NCBI GenBank assembly: GCA_017886575.1
Contig: JAGHJP010000001.1
Coordinates: 1-50,397, forward strand
Reading direction: 5' to 3'
From: Clostridia bacterium
Lineage (GTDB): Bacteria; Bacillota; Clostridia; Christensenellales; Borkfalkiaceae
DNA: 50,397 nucleotides
A program made the position numbers and the translations under genes. Position 1 is the first letter of the stretch; the number at the start of each line of letters is the position of its first letter. The notes below the pieces were generated by a model. That model ran no database searches. It was not told the origin of the DNA and saw only the letters and a list, made by a program, of their open reading frames with translations. Positions 34,082 to 43,568 of this stretch are shown here, one piece after another.

Positions 34082-34531
34082 TCAGACTTCACGTTCGAAC
34101 TGTACGTTGACGCGCGCGTACTCCCCGTGCGTGACGGGCGTTTCCCGAAAGCCGACCTTGGCATAGAGCCCCATGGCGGCGGTGAGGGAGCGGTTGGAGA
34201 GAATGGTGAGTTTTTTCGCGCCGTGCGCGGCGGCATACGCCATGCAAGCCCGCAAAACGCCTTCCCCCGCGCCCTGCCTGCGACAGGCCTTGTCGGCGGC
34301 AAGTTTACAGATCTCCCATTCGTCGCCGCCCAGGGGCATGGTCATGCAGACGGCGACGGGCCGCCCCGCCTGCAGCGCGACGAACACACCCGCCCCCTCC
34401 CGCACCATTTGATCCACAGAAGAAAAAATTTTTTCGTCCTCCGCCTCCACGCAGAAGTATTCCCGCAGCCAGGCGGTGTTCAGATCGATGAACGCCCGGC
34501 GGTATTCCGGCCGGTAAAAAACGATCTCCAT
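34082..34531 (-). CDS. GNAT-family N-acetyltransferase
   Basis: A 149-residue GNAT-fold acetyltransferase. The acetyl-CoA loop is ACRRQGAGEGVLRACMAYA (about 82-100), matching the R/QxxGxG/A pattern, followed by LTILSNRSLTAAMGLYAKVGF of motif B. GAGAGGAAGGG precedes ATG 34531. It starts 41 nt after uvrA and may be co-transcribed with it. The substrate cannot be predicted. Confidence 0.88.
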   Translation of the reverse strand: MEIVFYRPEYRRAFIDLNTAWLREYFCVEAEDEKIFSSVDQMVREGAGVFVALQAGRPVAVCMTMPLGGDEWEICKLAADKACRRQGAGEGVLRACMAYAAAHGAKKLTILSNRSLTAAMGLYAKVGFRETPVTHGEYARVNVQFEREV

Positions 34532-34572
34532 ATCCCTTCCTCTCTTTCTGCTTTTTTTCGGGCATGCCCCCG

Positions 34573-37386
34573 TCAGAGCATGCGTTTCAAAAATTGTCCC
34601 GTGTAACTTTTTTCCACGGCGGCGACCTCTTCGGGCGTGCCCGTGCAGAGCACCGTGCCGCCGCCGTCTCCCCCTTCGGGGCCGAGGTCGATGATATGGT
34701 CCGCGACCTTGATGACGTCCAGGTTGTGCTCGATGACCAGCACGGTGTTCCCGCCCGCACGGAGTTTCAGTAAGATCTTGACGAGTTTGTCCACGTCGTA
34801 GGAATGCAGCCCCGTGGTGGGTTCGTCCAGAATGTAGAAAGTCTTGCCCGTGGAGCGCTTGGAGAGTTCGGTCGCCAGCTTGACGCGCTGCGCCTCGCCG
34901 CCCGAAAGGGTGGTGGCGCTCTGCCCGAGTTTGATGTAGCCCAGCCCCACTTCGTTGAGCGTGGAGAGCTTGTTGTGAATGGCGGGATGATTTTGGAAGA
35001 ACTCACACGCCTCCTCGATGGTCATGTCGAGAACATCCGAAATGCTCTTGCCCTTGTACCTGACTTCCAGCGTTTCGCGGTTGTACCGCTTGCCGCCGCA
35101 CACCTCGCAGGGCACGAAGATGTCGGGCAGAAAGTGCATCTCGATCTTGATGATGCCGTCGCCGAAGCAGTGCTCGCACCGCCCGCCCGCGACGTTAAAG
35201 GAGAAGCGGCCCGATTTATACCCCCGCGCCCGCGCGTCGGGTGTGGACGCGAAGAGTTCGCGGATGGCGGTGAACACGCCCGTGTAGGTGGCGGGATTGC
35301 TGCGCGGCGTACGCCCGATGGGCGACTGGTCGATGGCGATGACCTTGTCGAAATATTCCAGCCCTTCATACGAATCGAACTTGCCGAGAGGCTGGTGCGC
35401 GCCGTTGAGTTTGTTGGCGAGAATGGGATAGACGATCTCGTTGACGAAACTCGATTTACCGCTCCCCGACACCCCCGTGACCGCCGTGAACAGCCCCACG
35501 GGCACGGACACGTCGATGCCCTTCAGGTTGTTCTGTCGACAGCCGCGCACGGTGAAATACCGCCCGTCGGGCTTGGTGCGGACGGCGGGCACCTCGATCT
35601 TGCGGCGGCCCGCGAGAAAATCGCCCGTGATGGACAAGGGCGCGTTCATGATGTCCTCCTGCGTGCCGCACGCGACCACCTCGCCGCCGTGCACGCCCGC
35701 CTTGGGCCCGATGTCCACGATGTAATCGGCGGCGCGGATGGTGTCCTCGTCGTGCTCGACCACGATGAGCGTGTTGCCGAGATCCCGGAGCCCCTGCAGC
35801 GAGCGGAGCAGTTTTTCGTTGTCCCGCTGGTGCAGCCCGATGCTCGGCTCGTCCAGAATGTACAAAACGCCCGTGAGCGCGCTGCCGATCTGCGTGGCAA
35901 GGCGGATGCGCTGGCTTTCGCCCCCCGAGAGGGTGCCCGCGCTGCGGGACAGGGTGAGATATTCCAGCCCCACGTTTTTCAGAAATCCGATGCGGTTGCC
36001 GATCTCCTTCAAGATGCTGCCGGCGATCATGTGTTCGGTGGGCGTGAGAGCGAGTCCTTGCAAAAAGCCCGTCAGGTCCTCCACCGACAGGTCGCAGACC
36101 TCGGCGATGTTCTTGCCGCCGACATAGACGGAGAGCGCCTCTTTTTTGAGCCGTTTGCCCTGACAGGCGGGGCAGGGGCAGGTGGTCATGTACCGCTCGA
36201 TGTCGTATTTCACCCCCTCGCTCGACGTGTTGTTGTACCGCCTTTGCAAACTGTTGACGAACCCTTCCCAGGTCATCTTGTAACTCCCCGAGAAGGAATG
36301 GGTGGAATACTGCATGTCTATCTTTTCGCCGTGATTGCCGTACATGAGCAGGTCGTACGCGCTTTTCGGCAAGTCCTTTACGGGCACGTCGAGGGAGAAC
36401 CCGTAATGCCTGGCGAGGGCGGTGATATACATCATGTTGGTGGAATTGGAATCGAGCATCCAGCCGCTGGCATGGATGGCGCCCTCGCGCAGGGTCTTGG
36501 TCTTGTCGGGACAGATGAGGTCGGGGTCGACCGTCTGCTTGAAGCCGAGCCCCAGGCACTCGGGGCACGCCCCGTAAGGCGTGTTGAAGGAGAATATGCG
36601 CGGCTCGATCTCCTCGATGGAGATGCCGCAGTCGGGACAGGCGTATTTGACCGAATAGAGGTCCTCCCTGTCCCCGCTGTCGATGACGACCAGCCCGTCG
36701 GCGAGGCGGAGCGCCGTTTCCAGGCTCTCGGTCAGCCGCTGCAATACCCCTTCCTTCACGACCAGGCGGTCGACGACGACGGAGATGTCGTGCTTGACGT
36801 TCTTGTCGAGTTTGATGGTCTCTTGCAAGTCGTAGACGATGCCGTCCACCTTGACCCTGCCGAAGCCGCTCTTGCGGAAGGAGGCAAACTCCTTGACATA
36901 CTCCCCCTTCCGCCCGCGCACGACGGGCGCATTGACGAGAATGCGCGTCCCCGCGGGCATGGTCATGACCTTATCGGCGATCTCGTCCACCGTCTGGCGG
37001 CGGATCTCACGGCCGCAGTTGGGGCAGTGGGGCACGCCGACGCGCGCGAAGAGCAGGCGGAAATAGTCATAGATCTCCGTCACCGTGCCCACCGTGGAGC
37101 GGGGGTTATGCGAGGTGGTCTTTTGGTCGATGGAGATGGCGGGAGAAAGCCCGTCGATGAACTCGACGTTCGGCTTTTCCATCTGCCCCAAAAACTGCCG
37201 CGCATACGAAGAGAGGCTCTCCATGTACCGCCGCTGCCCTTCGGCAAAAATGGTGTCGAAGGCGAGCGTGGATTTGCCGCTGCCGGACAGTCCCGTGAAC
37301 ACCGTCAGTTTGTTGCGCGGGATGTGCACGTCGATGTTTTTCAGGTTGTTTTCTTTTGCGCCTTTTACAAATATTTCTTCTTTCAT
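34573..37386 (-). CDS. uvrA: Excinuclease ABC subunit A
   Basis: A 937-residue UvrA, the damage-recognition ATPase of nucleotide excision repair. Both ABC halves are complete: Walker [12 protein letters not shown] and [11 protein letters not shown]; signatures [12 protein letters not shown] and [12 protein letters not shown]; Walker [11 protein letters not shown] and [10 protein letters not shown]. Zinc-finger CxxC pairs are seen in CPDCGISI...CPECLGLG and CEHCFGDG...CEVCGGKR. Length is standard. The ribosome site (AAAGAGAAAG) before ATG 37386 is weak. uvrB is in the same direction 2 kb upstream, separated by two unrelated genes. No LexA-type box was seen. Confidence 0.98.
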   Translation of the reverse strand: MKEEIFVKGAKENNLKNIDVHIPRNKLTVFTGLSGSGKSTLAFDTIFAEGQRRYMESLSSYARQFLGQMEKPNVEFIDGLSPAISIDQKTTSHNPRSTVGTVTEIYDYFRLLFARVGVPHCPNCGREIRRQTVDEIADKVMTMPAGTRILVNAPVVRGRKGEYVKEFASFRKSGFGRVKVDGIVYDLQETIKLDKNVKHDISVVVDRLVVKEGVLQRLTESLETALRLADGLVVIDSGDREDLYSVKYACPDCGISIEEIEPRIFSFNTPYGACPECLGLGFKQTVDPDLICPDKTKTLREGAIHASGWMLDSNSTNMMYITALARHYGFSLDVPVKDLPKSAYDLLMYGNHGEKIDMQYSTHSFSGSYKMTWEGFVNSLQRRYNNTSSEGVKYDIERYMTTCPCPACQGKRLKKEALSVYVGGKNIAEVCDLSVEDLTGFLQGLALTPTEHMIAGSILKEIGNRIGFLKNVGLEYLTLSRSAGTLSGGESQRIRLATQIGSALTGVLYILDEPSIGLHQRDNEKLLRSLQGLRDLGNTLIVVEHDEDTIRAADYIVDIGPKAGVHGGEVVACGTQEDIMNAPLSITGDFLAGRRKIEVPAVRTKPDGRYFTVRGCRQNNLKGIDVSVPVGLFTAVTGVSGSGKSSFVNEIVYPILANKLNGAHQPLGKFDSYEGLEYFDKVIAIDQSPIGRTPRSNPATYTGVFTAIRELFASTPDARARGYKSGRFSFNVAGGRCEHCFGDGIIKIEMHFLPDIFVPCEVCGGKRYNRETLEVRYKGKSISDVLDMTIEEACEFFQNHPAIHNKLSTLNEVGLGYIKLGQSATTLSGGEAQRVKLATELSKRSTGKTFYILDEPTTGLHSYDVDKLVKILLKLRAGGNTVLVIEHNLDVIKVADHIIDLGPEGGDGGGTVLCTGTPEEVAAVEKSYTGQFLKRML

Positions 37387-37472
37387 GGTTTTCTTTCTCT
37401 TTCTATGAATGCGATAAAATTAAGATATGGGGCATTTGACCATACCATGCCCGCAAACAACGGGAAAACCGT

Positions 37473-38561
37473 TCAACGCGTTCCCGCCTTTGCGACGCGG
37501 ACGAACGCCGCCCCTTCCGCGAGAACGGACGGGGGCAGCGCCTCCTTTTCCGTGCCGCGCAGCGCTCCCTCAAGCGCCGCCAGGTCCTCTTCGTCCGCAG
37601 AACCGTCCGCCGCGTCCAGCCGCAACCATGCGCCTCGGGCGCCCGCCTCGCTGAGCTGTTCGAAGTCGTGAATGCCGACGGCTTTGAGCCGCGCTTCCAG
37701 CCTCCCGCCGACATTGGGCAGATCCGCAAGGCGGGAAGAGGCGGCTTTGACGCCGTCCAGAAAGGCAACGTCCTCGCCGGAGATGGTGAAATCGGTCTGC
37801 AAATCTTGCGTCATGAAGGCGGGATGCGTCGTTTTGGGCAGTGGCAAAAAGCCCTTTTGCAGGAGATATTTCACGCAGAGCTGCGGCACGCCGACGCCGT
37901 ATTTTGCCGCCGCGGCAGCGATCGTACCGTCGCGCAGCAGCCGCCCCGTGGCGATGGGCGAATAGGCCTCGGCGAGAATGCCCTTGCCCCGCAGGTACGC
38001 CGCGAGCGCGGCGGGGAAATTGCCGATGTGTGCCTTGATCTGGTCGGCGTGCGGAACGATTTTCCCGCTTTGCAGTATATTTTCGACGTCCTCCTCCCGG
38101 AAATTGGAAACGCCGATGGCGCGGGCTTGCCCCGCTTCGTACGCCTCCTCCAGGGCTCGCCACACGGCGGCGTTCTCCGCAAAATGCGGCTCTTTCCCGC
38201 CCGCGTGCATCTCGTCCCACGGTTTGGGCGCATGGATGAGCAGCAGATCGACATACCCCATGCCCAGGTCTTCAAGGGATCGCGCAATGCTGTCCTTCGC
38301 GCCCCGATAGGTCTTGACCTCGGCGGGGACCTTGGTCGTGACAAATACCTGCGCGCGGGGGATGCCGCTTCTTTGCACGGCGCGCCCCACGCCCCTTTCG
38401 TTGCCGTACGCCGCCGCGGTGTCGATGTGGCGGTAGCCCGCGGCGAGGGCGGCGGACACCGCCCGTTCCGCCGTATCTTCATCCATCTGCCAGGTACCCA
38501 GCCCGATCTTGGGTATTTTTACCCCGTTGGAAAGGGTATAAAATTCATTGCATTCGCTCAT
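37473..38561 (-). CDS. Aldo/keto reductase fused to a TfoX C-terminal-like domain
   Basis: A 362-residue two-domain protein. Residues about 8-275 are an AKR5-like reductase (2,5-diketogluconate reductase group) with tetrad Asp47, Tyr52, Lys77 and His110. Residues about 278-355 match the TfoX C-terminal domain: LADLPNVGGRLEARLKAVGI, EQLSEAGARGAWLRL and DLAALEGALRG, a helix-hairpin-helix-like fold. Normal AKRs of this type end near residue 275-285. The junction is in frame with no stop or ribosome site, so it reads as a true fusion. ATG 38561 follows GAGGAGA. It lies upstream of uvrA and may share its transcript. Confidence 0.88.
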   Translation of the reverse strand: MSECNEFYTLSNGVKIPKIGLGTWQMDEDTAERAVSAALAAGYRHIDTAAAYGNERGVGRAVQRSGIPRAQVFVTTKVPAEVKTYRGAKDSIARSLEDLGMGYVDLLLIHAPKPWDEMHAGGKEPHFAENAAVWRALEEAYEAGQARAIGVSNFREEDVENILQSGKIVPHADQIKAHIGNFPAALAAYLRGKGILAEAYSPIATGRLLRDGTIAAAAAKYGVGVPQLCVKYLLQKGFLPLPKTTHPAFMTQDLQTDFTISGEDVAFLDGVKAASSRLADLPNVGGRLEARLKAVGIHDFEQLSEAGARGAWLRLDAADGSADEEDLAALEGALRGTEKEALPPSVLAEGAAFVRVAKAGTR

Positions 38562-38590
38562 GGGATCTTCTCCTCTTTTTTCTTCAGTGA

Positions 38591-39037
38591 TCACAGCGCT
38601 TTGCGCATGCAGACGCACAGCGGGTCGCCGCGGAACTGCCCGAACGGTTCGCTCCGTTCATAGCCAGCGCTGCCGTACAGGGCGAGCGCCTCCGTGCTCT
38701 CCGCACCCGTTTCGAGCACCATGTATGTTTTTCCCCGTGCGCGCGCCGCCTCTTCCGCCGCCCGCAACACCTGCCGCGCGACGCCCCGGCGGCGGTATTC
38801 CTCCCGCACATACACCCGTTTGAGCTCCGCGCCGTCTGCCGCAAAGGGACGGATGCACCCGATACCCGCGGGCACGGCGACGTCGTATATCGTGAAAACA
38901 TCGGTGACCGCGTCCAACGTGTTGTACAAACGGTATTGCAGCGCGACGTCGCCAAAGCGGCGGACATAGTACTCGTCCAACTCCCGATCGAGCCGCAAAA
39001 AGTCTGCGAACGGCTCTTCGGTATGTATCAGTTTCAA
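38591..39037 (-). CDS. GNAT-family N-acetyltransferase
   Basis: A 148-residue GNAT protein. The acetyl-CoA loop is REEYRRRGVARQVLRAAEEAA (about 88-107, pattern RRRGVA), preceded by AELKRVYV and followed by MVLETGAESTEALALYGSAGYE. The start is TTG 39037 with AAGGAG 8 nt upstream; the open frame continues into a palindrome array and is not coding there. It ends 29 nt before the aldo/keto-TfoX fusion start, suggesting one transcript. Confidence 0.85.
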   Translation of the reverse strand: MKLIHTEEPFADFLRLDRELDEYYVRRFGDVALQYRLYNTLDAVTDVFTIYDVAVPAGIGCIRPFAADGAELKRVYVREEYRRRGVARQVLRAAEEAARARGKTYMVLETGAESTEALALYGSAGYERSEPFGQFRGDPLCVCMRKAL

Positions 39038-39079
39038 AACGGATAACTCCTTTGACGTTTGATTTTTGCTCTTCCATAA

Positions 39080-39346
39080 GCAAGGCTTCGCCTTGCGGGG
39101 TGTGGATTTTTTAAGGGACAATGTCCCTTAAATGGGGTCCAAGGGGTGAAACCCCTTGATATATCGTGAACTCTTAAAGCAAGGCTTTGCCTTGCGCCGA
39201 TATCGCCCCGCGGGCGATTTGACGCGGGCATGCCCGCGTTCGGCGCGGAACTCCGTTCCGTTTTGGAAGGCTGTTTTATCCACAAAGGGCTTCGCCCTCT
39301 GCACTCCCACCAAAGGGGCAGCGCCCCTTTGGAAACCCAAGTTATC
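39080..39346. repeat. Array B of short distinct palindromes
   Basis: This 267-bp gene-free array repeats the order of array A (8192-8693): GCAAGGC-TTC-GCCTTGC (39080-39096), AAGGGACAATGTCCCTT, GGGGTCC then AAGGGG-TGAAA-CCCCTT, then GCAAGGC-TTT-GCCTTGC. ATCGCCCCGCGGGCGAT, CGCGGGCATGCCCGCG, GCGGAACTCCGTTCCG, AAAGGGCTTCGCCCTCT and CCAAAGGGGC-AGC-GCCCCTTTGG (39310-39332) follow. Both arrays close with AAGTTATC. It sits between the uvrB stop and the start of the acetyltransferase gene. Confidence 0.85.
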
Positions 39347-39358
39347 ACACGCCGCGCG

Positions 39359-41317
39359 TCAGCGGCGCAAGCGGGCGCGGAGTTGCGCGATGGTGTCACG
39401 GATCTCGATGGCGCGCTCGAAATCGAGCTGTGCCGAGGCGACTTTCATCAGCGCCTTCAGCTTTTCGATCTCCGCGGGAATATCCTTTGCCGACATGTCC
39501 TCGCCCGCCTTCTTCTTGCGGGTGACGGAGATCGTGGACTTGACTTCCTTGATGATGGTTTTGGGCGTGATGCCGTGCGCCCTGTTGTATTCGTCCTGGA
39601 TCTTTCGCCGCCGCTCGGTCTCCGAAATGGCGCGGCGCATGGAGTCGGTGATCGTATCCGCATACATGACCACCCTCCCTTCGGCGTTGCGCGCCGCGCG
39701 GCCGATGGTCTGCACCAGAGCCGTATCGCTGCGCAGAAAGCCCTCTTTGTCGGCATCCAATATCGCCACCAGCCGCACTTCGGGCAGGTCGAGCCCTTCG
39801 CGCAACAGGTTGATGCCGCAGAGCACGTCGAACTCACCGCTTCTGAGACCATTGACGATGTCGATGCGTTCGAGCGCGTCGATGTCCGAGTGCATGTATT
39901 TGACCTTGACGCCGTGCTCTTTGAGATAGTCGGTCAGCTCCTCGCTCATGCGCTTGGTGAGCGTGGTGACGAGCACCCTGCCGCCCGCGGCGACGACCGT
40001 GTTGATCTCGGACAGTAAATCGTCGATCTGCCCCTTGGTCGGGCGGACGGCGACGACGGGGTCCAGAAGCCCCGTGGGGCGGATGAGCTGTTCGACCACG
40101 TTGTCCCCCGCCTGGCCGAGTTCGTAAGGCGCGGGCGTGGCGGACACGCAGATGAGTTGGGGCACGCGCGCGTCAAACTCTTCAAAGGTCAGCGGACGGT
40201 TGTCGTATGCCGATCGCATGCGGAAGCCGTATTCCACCAGGTTCTTCTTGCGCGACAGGTCGCCGTGGTACATGGCTCGGATCTGCGGAATGGTCATGTG
40301 GCTCTCGTCGATGAACACCAGAAAGTCCCCCTTCGGGAAATAATCGAGGAGCGTGAAGGACGGCTCGCCCGGTTTTCTGCCGTCGAAGTAGCGGGAATAG
40401 TTTTCGATGCCCGAACAGTACCCGATCTCGCGGATCATTTCGAGGTCGTGGTTGGTGCGTTGGGCGAGCCGCTGCGCCTCCAACAGTTTCCCCTGCGCAC
40501 GGAAGGCCTCGACTTCGTCCTCCAGATCGTGCGCGATGAAGGCGAGCGCGGATTCCCGCTTTTGGCTGCCCACGGCATAGTGGCTGGCGGGGAAGATGGC
40601 GGCGTGTTTGAGTTCGCTGACGATCTTGCCCGTCAGAGCGTCCTCTTCGAAGATGCGGTCGATCTCATCGCCGAAAAATTCCACGCGGACGGCGATCTCC
40701 GAATTGGAGGCGGGGAAAATTTCCAGAATGTCCCCGTGTGCGCGGAAGGTGGAGCGCTTGAAGTCCATGTCGTTGCGGGTATATTGCAGTTCGGTGAGCT
40801 TACGCATGAGTTCGTCCCGCTCGATCGCCATGCCGGGGCGCAGGGAAATACTCAGGCGGAAATACTCCTCGGGCGCGCCCAGGCCGTAGATGCAGGACAC
40901 GGACGACACGACGACGACGTCCTCCCGCTCGCCCAGCGAACAGGTCGTGGAATTGCGGAGTTTGTCGATCTCGTCGTTGAGCGCCAGGTCCTTTTCGATG
41001 TATGTGTCGGTGGAAGGGATGTAACTTTCGGGCTGATAGTAGTCGTAATAGGAAACGAAATATTCCACGCGGTTTTCGGGAAAAAACTCGCGGAACTCGT
41101 TGCAGAGCTGCGCCGCGAGCGTCTTGTTGTGCGCGATGACCAACGTGGGCTTGCCCACGTTTTTGATGACGTTCGCCATGGTGAACGTCTTGCCGCTGCC
41201 CGTGACGCCCATCAGCACCTGCGTGCGCACGCCGTCCAGCACCCCCTGCGTGAGCTTTTCAATCGCCTGCGGCTGGTCGCCCGTCGGCTGAAATTTGGAA
41301 TGAAGCCTGAACTCCAT
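39359..41317 (-). CDS. uvrB: Excinuclease ABC subunit B
   Basis: A 652-residue UvrB, the helicase-like subunit that verifies lesions and recruits UvrC. Walker A is [12 protein letters not shown], followed by the beta-hairpin region [16 protein letters not shown], motif [10 protein letters not shown], and the motif V/VI region with [11 protein letters not shown] and [11 protein letters not shown]-terminal UVR domain ([20 protein letters not shown]) is present. ATG 41317 follows GGAGAAAG and begins the conserved [17 protein letters not shown]; the open frame upstream crosses the promoter. Its promoter overlaps the preceding terminator. Confidence 0.98.
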   Translation of the reverse strand: MEFRLHSKFQPTGDQPQAIEKLTQGVLDGVRTQVLMGVTGSGKTFTMANVIKNVGKPTLVIAHNKTLAAQLCNEFREFFPENRVEYFVSYYDYYQPESYIPSTDTYIEKDLALNDEIDKLRNSTTCSLGEREDVVVVSSVSCIYGLGAPEEYFRLSISLRPGMAIERDELMRKLTELQYTRNDMDFKRSTFRAHGDILEIFPASNSEIAVRVEFFGDEIDRIFEEDALTGKIVSELKHAAIFPASHYAVGSQKRESALAFIAHDLEDEVEAFRAQGKLLEAQRLAQRTNHDLEMIREIGYCSGIENYSRYFDGRKPGEPSFTLLDYFPKGDFLVFIDESHMTIPQIRAMYHGDLSRKKNLVEYGFRMRSAYDNRPLTFEEFDARVPQLICVSATPAPYELGQAGDNVVEQLIRPTGLLDPVVAVRPTKGQIDDLLSEINTVVAAGGRVLVTTLTKRMSEELTDYLKEHGVKVKYMHSDIDALERIDIVNGLRSGEFDVLCGINLLREGLDLPEVRLVAILDADKEGFLRSDTALVQTIGRAARNAEGRVVMYADTITDSMRRAISETERRRKIQDEYNRAHGITPKTIIKEVKSTISVTRKKKAGEDMSAKDIPAEIEKLKALMKVASAQLDFERAIEIRDTIAQLRARLRR

Positions 41318-41348
41318 GTCTTTCTCCGTAAAAATTTTTTTCTCCTGT

Positions 41349-41377
41349 ATTATACCGCTTATGCACAAAAAAAGCAA
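41349..41377 (-). promoter_or_regulatory. uvrB promoter, -35 formed by the upstream terminator
   Basis: TTGCTT (41372-41377), 17-bp spacer, TATAAT (41349-41354) on the minus strand. The -35 consists of the last stem bases and first T-tail bases of the terminator at 41364-41406. Confidence 0.75.
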
Positions 41378-41406
41378 TTGTTTGCGCACCAAAAAGCAAA
41401 CAATTG
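41364..41406 (-). terminator. Terminator after the winged-helix/TM gene pair
   Basis: A perfect 11-bp stem CAATTGTTTGC / GCAAACAATTG with a 10-nt loop, then CTTTTTTT on the minus strand. Confidence 0.85.
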
Positions 41407-41407
41407 T

Positions 41408-41767
41408 TCAAGAAAAGAGCGCACGCAGAAGCAGCCCCACCAAAAAGGAGAGCACCGCGCCGCCCGTTGCCAGCGCGACCCGGAAGGCGATGCTGCGGCG
41501 AACCTGCAAACTTTCGCGGCGGTAGGAATAGCCGCCCGCGCGCAGGGTGATGACATACACGGGATCCCCCCTGCGCTCCGAACGGATGACGTCGAAATAG
41601 CCGTCCGCCTGCAGATCGTGTAAAATGCCCTCGAGCTGCGCTTCGTCCGGCCGCTCGCGCGCCGAAAATTGCTGCAAAATGTCCCAGGGCGCGCACAGGC
41701 AGCTCCCCTCGCCCGCACAGAGTTCGAACACCCGGTCCATGACCCGTTTTTCCCGCTTCGTCAGCAT
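41408..41767 (-). CDS. Small winged-helix-like protein with C-terminal TM helix (second of a pair)
   Basis: A 119-residue protein. Residues 1-75 look like a winged helix: helices around MLTKREKRVMDRVFEL and DEAQLEGILHDLQADGYFDV, then a wing with IRSERRGDPVYVITL. One TM helix (about 92-117) ends at the C-terminus, giving tail-anchored topology with the domain in the cytoplasm. GAGGG precedes ATG 41767. It is 6 nt after the similar gene upstream, and its terminator abuts the uvrB promoter. I know no characterised homolog. Confidence 0.72.
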   Translation of the reverse strand: MLTKREKRVMDRVFELCAGEGSCLCAPWDILQQFSARERPDEAQLEGILHDLQADGYFDVIRSERRGDPVYVITLRAGGYSYRRESLQVRRSIAFRVALATGGAVLSFLVGLLLRALFS

Positions 41768-41773
41768 ATCCCT

Positions 41774-42154
41774 CTATGCGATGAAGGCGATCAACGCCGC
41801 CGCCATGCCCGCGCCGAGCAGGGCGCCCGCAAACGAGCCGCCGAGGGATGCGAGCAAAATTTTCCGGAACTGCGCCGCCGATTCGGCGCGGCGGAGGAGC
41901 GCCTGTTCGGCATAGAGCCTGCCAGCGGGGAGAGGCAGGAGGCAGTACACGCCGCGCTGACGGTCGGCGTAGCGGACGTCCACATAGCCGTTCTCTTTGA
42001 GATACTCGAGCATGCCGTCGAGCCCCGCCGCCGAGGGCGCGAGCGCGGCGGGAAAGGCGCCGAGAAGCTCCGTCTTTTCCACGATCTTGTAATTGTCGTC
42101 CGCGCACAGCGCGTTGATGTGCCGCAAGAGCAACGCCGTCCGACTGTCGAGCAC
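41774..42154 (-). CDS. Small winged-helix-like protein with C-terminal TM helix (first of a pair)
   Basis: A 126-residue protein with the same plan as the next gene: an N-terminal helical part, a recognition-helix-like GLDGMLEYLKENGYVDVRYAD, a wing (QRGVYCLLPLPAGRLYA), then a C-terminal TM helix (about 99-125, Gly/Ala-rich) with one residue beyond. GTG 42154 is the start, with AGGGGAA upstream. The two proteins share architecture but little sequence, suggesting an old duplication or a heteromeric pair. Confidence 0.7.
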   Translation of the reverse strand: MLDSRTALLLRHINALCADDNYKIVEKTELLGAFPAALAPSAAGLDGMLEYLKENGYVDVRYADRQRGVYCLLPLPAGRLYAEQALLRRAESAAQFRKILLASLGGSFAGALLGAGMAAALIAFIA

Positions 42155-42278
42155 CGCAATTCCCCTTTTCCTTTTTTGCTCTTACTATGCCCCGTTTGCC
42201 GGTATTTTATACCCCGCCGAACGAGGCGGGACAAGCGCGGAAAAGCGGAAAAAGAAGGCGGCATGCCCGCAGGGAAGG

Positions 42279-42307
42279 CAAAAAACCCGTCCGGAGATGC
42301 GGACGGG
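42279..42307 (-). terminator. Terminator after gap
   Basis: A perfect 8-bp stem CCCGTCCG / CGGACGGG with a 6-nt loop and a T6 tail on the minus strand. Confidence 0.88.
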
Positions 42308-42337
42308 CTTTTGATGATCTTGTCTTGTTCCGGGAAC

Positions 42338-43351
42338 TTATTTCAGTTCGGCGAAGTGCTTGATGGTGCGGACCATCTGGCTGGTGTAGGAGTTCTCGTT
42401 GTCGTACCAGGCGACCACTTTGACGAGGGTCGTGCCGTCGCCGATGGGCATGCACTTGGTCTGCGTCGCATCGAACAGGGAGCCGAAGGTGATGCCGATG
42501 ATGTCGGAGGACACGATCTCATCTTCGGTGTAACCGAAGGACGCGGAGGAAGCCGCCTTCATTGCAGCGTTGACCGTAGCGGCATCCACTTCGCCCTCGC
42601 AGATGGCGACGAGCTGGGTGAGGGAGCCGGTGGGCACGGGCACGCGCTGCGCGCAACCGTCCAGAATACCGTTCAGTTCGGGAATGACGAGGCCGATCGC
42701 CTTGGCCGCGCCCGTGGAGTTGGGCACGATGTTGACGGCGGCGGCGCGGGCACGGCGCAGGTCGCCCTTTCTGTGCGGGCCGTCGAGGACCATCTGGTCG
42801 CCCGTAAAGGCGTGGATGGTGGTCATATAGCCCTTCTTGATCTTGCAGAGTTTGTTGAGGGTGTTCGCCATGGGGGCGAGGCAGTTGGTCGTGCAGGAAG
42901 CGGCGGAGATGATCTTATCGTCCTTGGTCAGCGTGTTTTCGTTGACGGAGAAGACGACCGTCTTGATATTGCCCGCGGGAGCGGAGATGACGACCTTCTT
43001 GGCGCCGGCGTTGATGTGCGCCATGGACTTCTCTTCGGAGGTATAGAACCCGGTGCATTCGAGGACCACGTCCACATCGAGCTTGCCCCAAGGGCAGTTG
43101 TTGGCGTCCTTTTCCTTGTAGATCTCGATCTCGGTGCCGTTCACGATGATGGAGTGATCGGTGTAGCTGACCTTGTCCGCATACTTATATCTGCCCTGCG
43201 CGGAATCGTATTTCAGAAGGTGCGCGAGCATTTTGGGGTCGGTCAGATCGTTGATAGCGACGACCTCGTAACCGGGCGCTTCGAACATCTGTCTGAACGC
43301 CAGCCTGCCGATGCGGCCGAATCCGTTGATTGCAACTTTTACGTTTGCCAT
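42338..43351 (-). CDS. gap: Glyceraldehyde-3-phosphate dehydrogenase
   Basis: A 337-residue NAD-dependent enzyme of glycolysis. The Rossmann start is [17 protein letters not shown], the catalytic cysteine is in [12 protein letters not shown], and the segments [16 protein letters not shown] and [17 protein letters not shown] are canonical. It ends at normal length. GGAGG precedes ATG 43351, with a TTGACG-N17-TAAAAT promoter upstream and a terminator downstream, so it forms a single-gene unit next to fba. Confidence 0.98.
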   Translation of the reverse strand: MANVKVAINGFGRIGRLAFRQMFEAPGYEVVAINDLTDPKMLAHLLKYDSAQGRYKYADKVSYTDHSIIVNGTEIEIYKEKDANNCPWGKLDVDVVLECTGFYTSEEKSMAHINAGAKKVVISAPAGNIKTVVFSVNENTLTKDDKIISAASCTTNCLAPMANTLNKLCKIKKGYMTTIHAFTGDQMVLDGPHRKGDLRRARAAAVNIVPNSTGAAKAIGLVIPELNGILDGCAQRVPVPTGSLTQLVAICEGEVDAATVNAAMKAASSASFGYTEDEIVSSDIIGITFGSLFDATQTKCMPIGDGTTLVKVVAWYDNENSYTSQMVRTIKHFAELK

Positions 43352-43414
43352 AATAGAAATTCCTCCAAAAAATTTTATAAATTTTTTTCTTTCTTTATCC
43401 GATTGCCAAGACTT

Positions 43415-43443
43415 ATTTTACCATATATTCCCGTTTCCGTCAA
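43415..43443 (-). promoter_or_regulatory. gap promoter
   Basis: TTGACG (43438-43443), 17-bp spacer, TAAAAT (43415-43420) on the minus strand. Confidence 0.8.
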
Positions 43444-43568
43444 TGGTTTTGGCAAAGTTTTTGCATTTTTCTTTGCCGCCGACGGGACGGAGAAAGAGCG
43501 GTCTTTGGCATAATGCCGGTGTCCGCGGCGGGCAGCTTTCCCGCCCGCGGCGCGCGGCGATCTGCGGC

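Noticed and set aside
34804-37671. A 955-codon open frame antisense to uvrA
   Set aside because: The opposite strand is a complete, motif-rich UvrA; the frame has low-complexity Val/Asp/Gly composition typical of shadows.
39047-39121. N-terminal extension of the acetyltransferase into the palindrome array
   Set aside because: The TTG at 39037 has an ideal ribosome site, and the extension is encoded by repeat palindromes.
37387-41400. LexA/DinR boxes at uvrA or uvrB
   Set aside because: No GAACNNNNGTTC-type site was found near either start.
43523-43550. fba terminator
   Set aside because: The GC-rich hairpin has a bulge and no T-tail, so it was not listed as a terminator.
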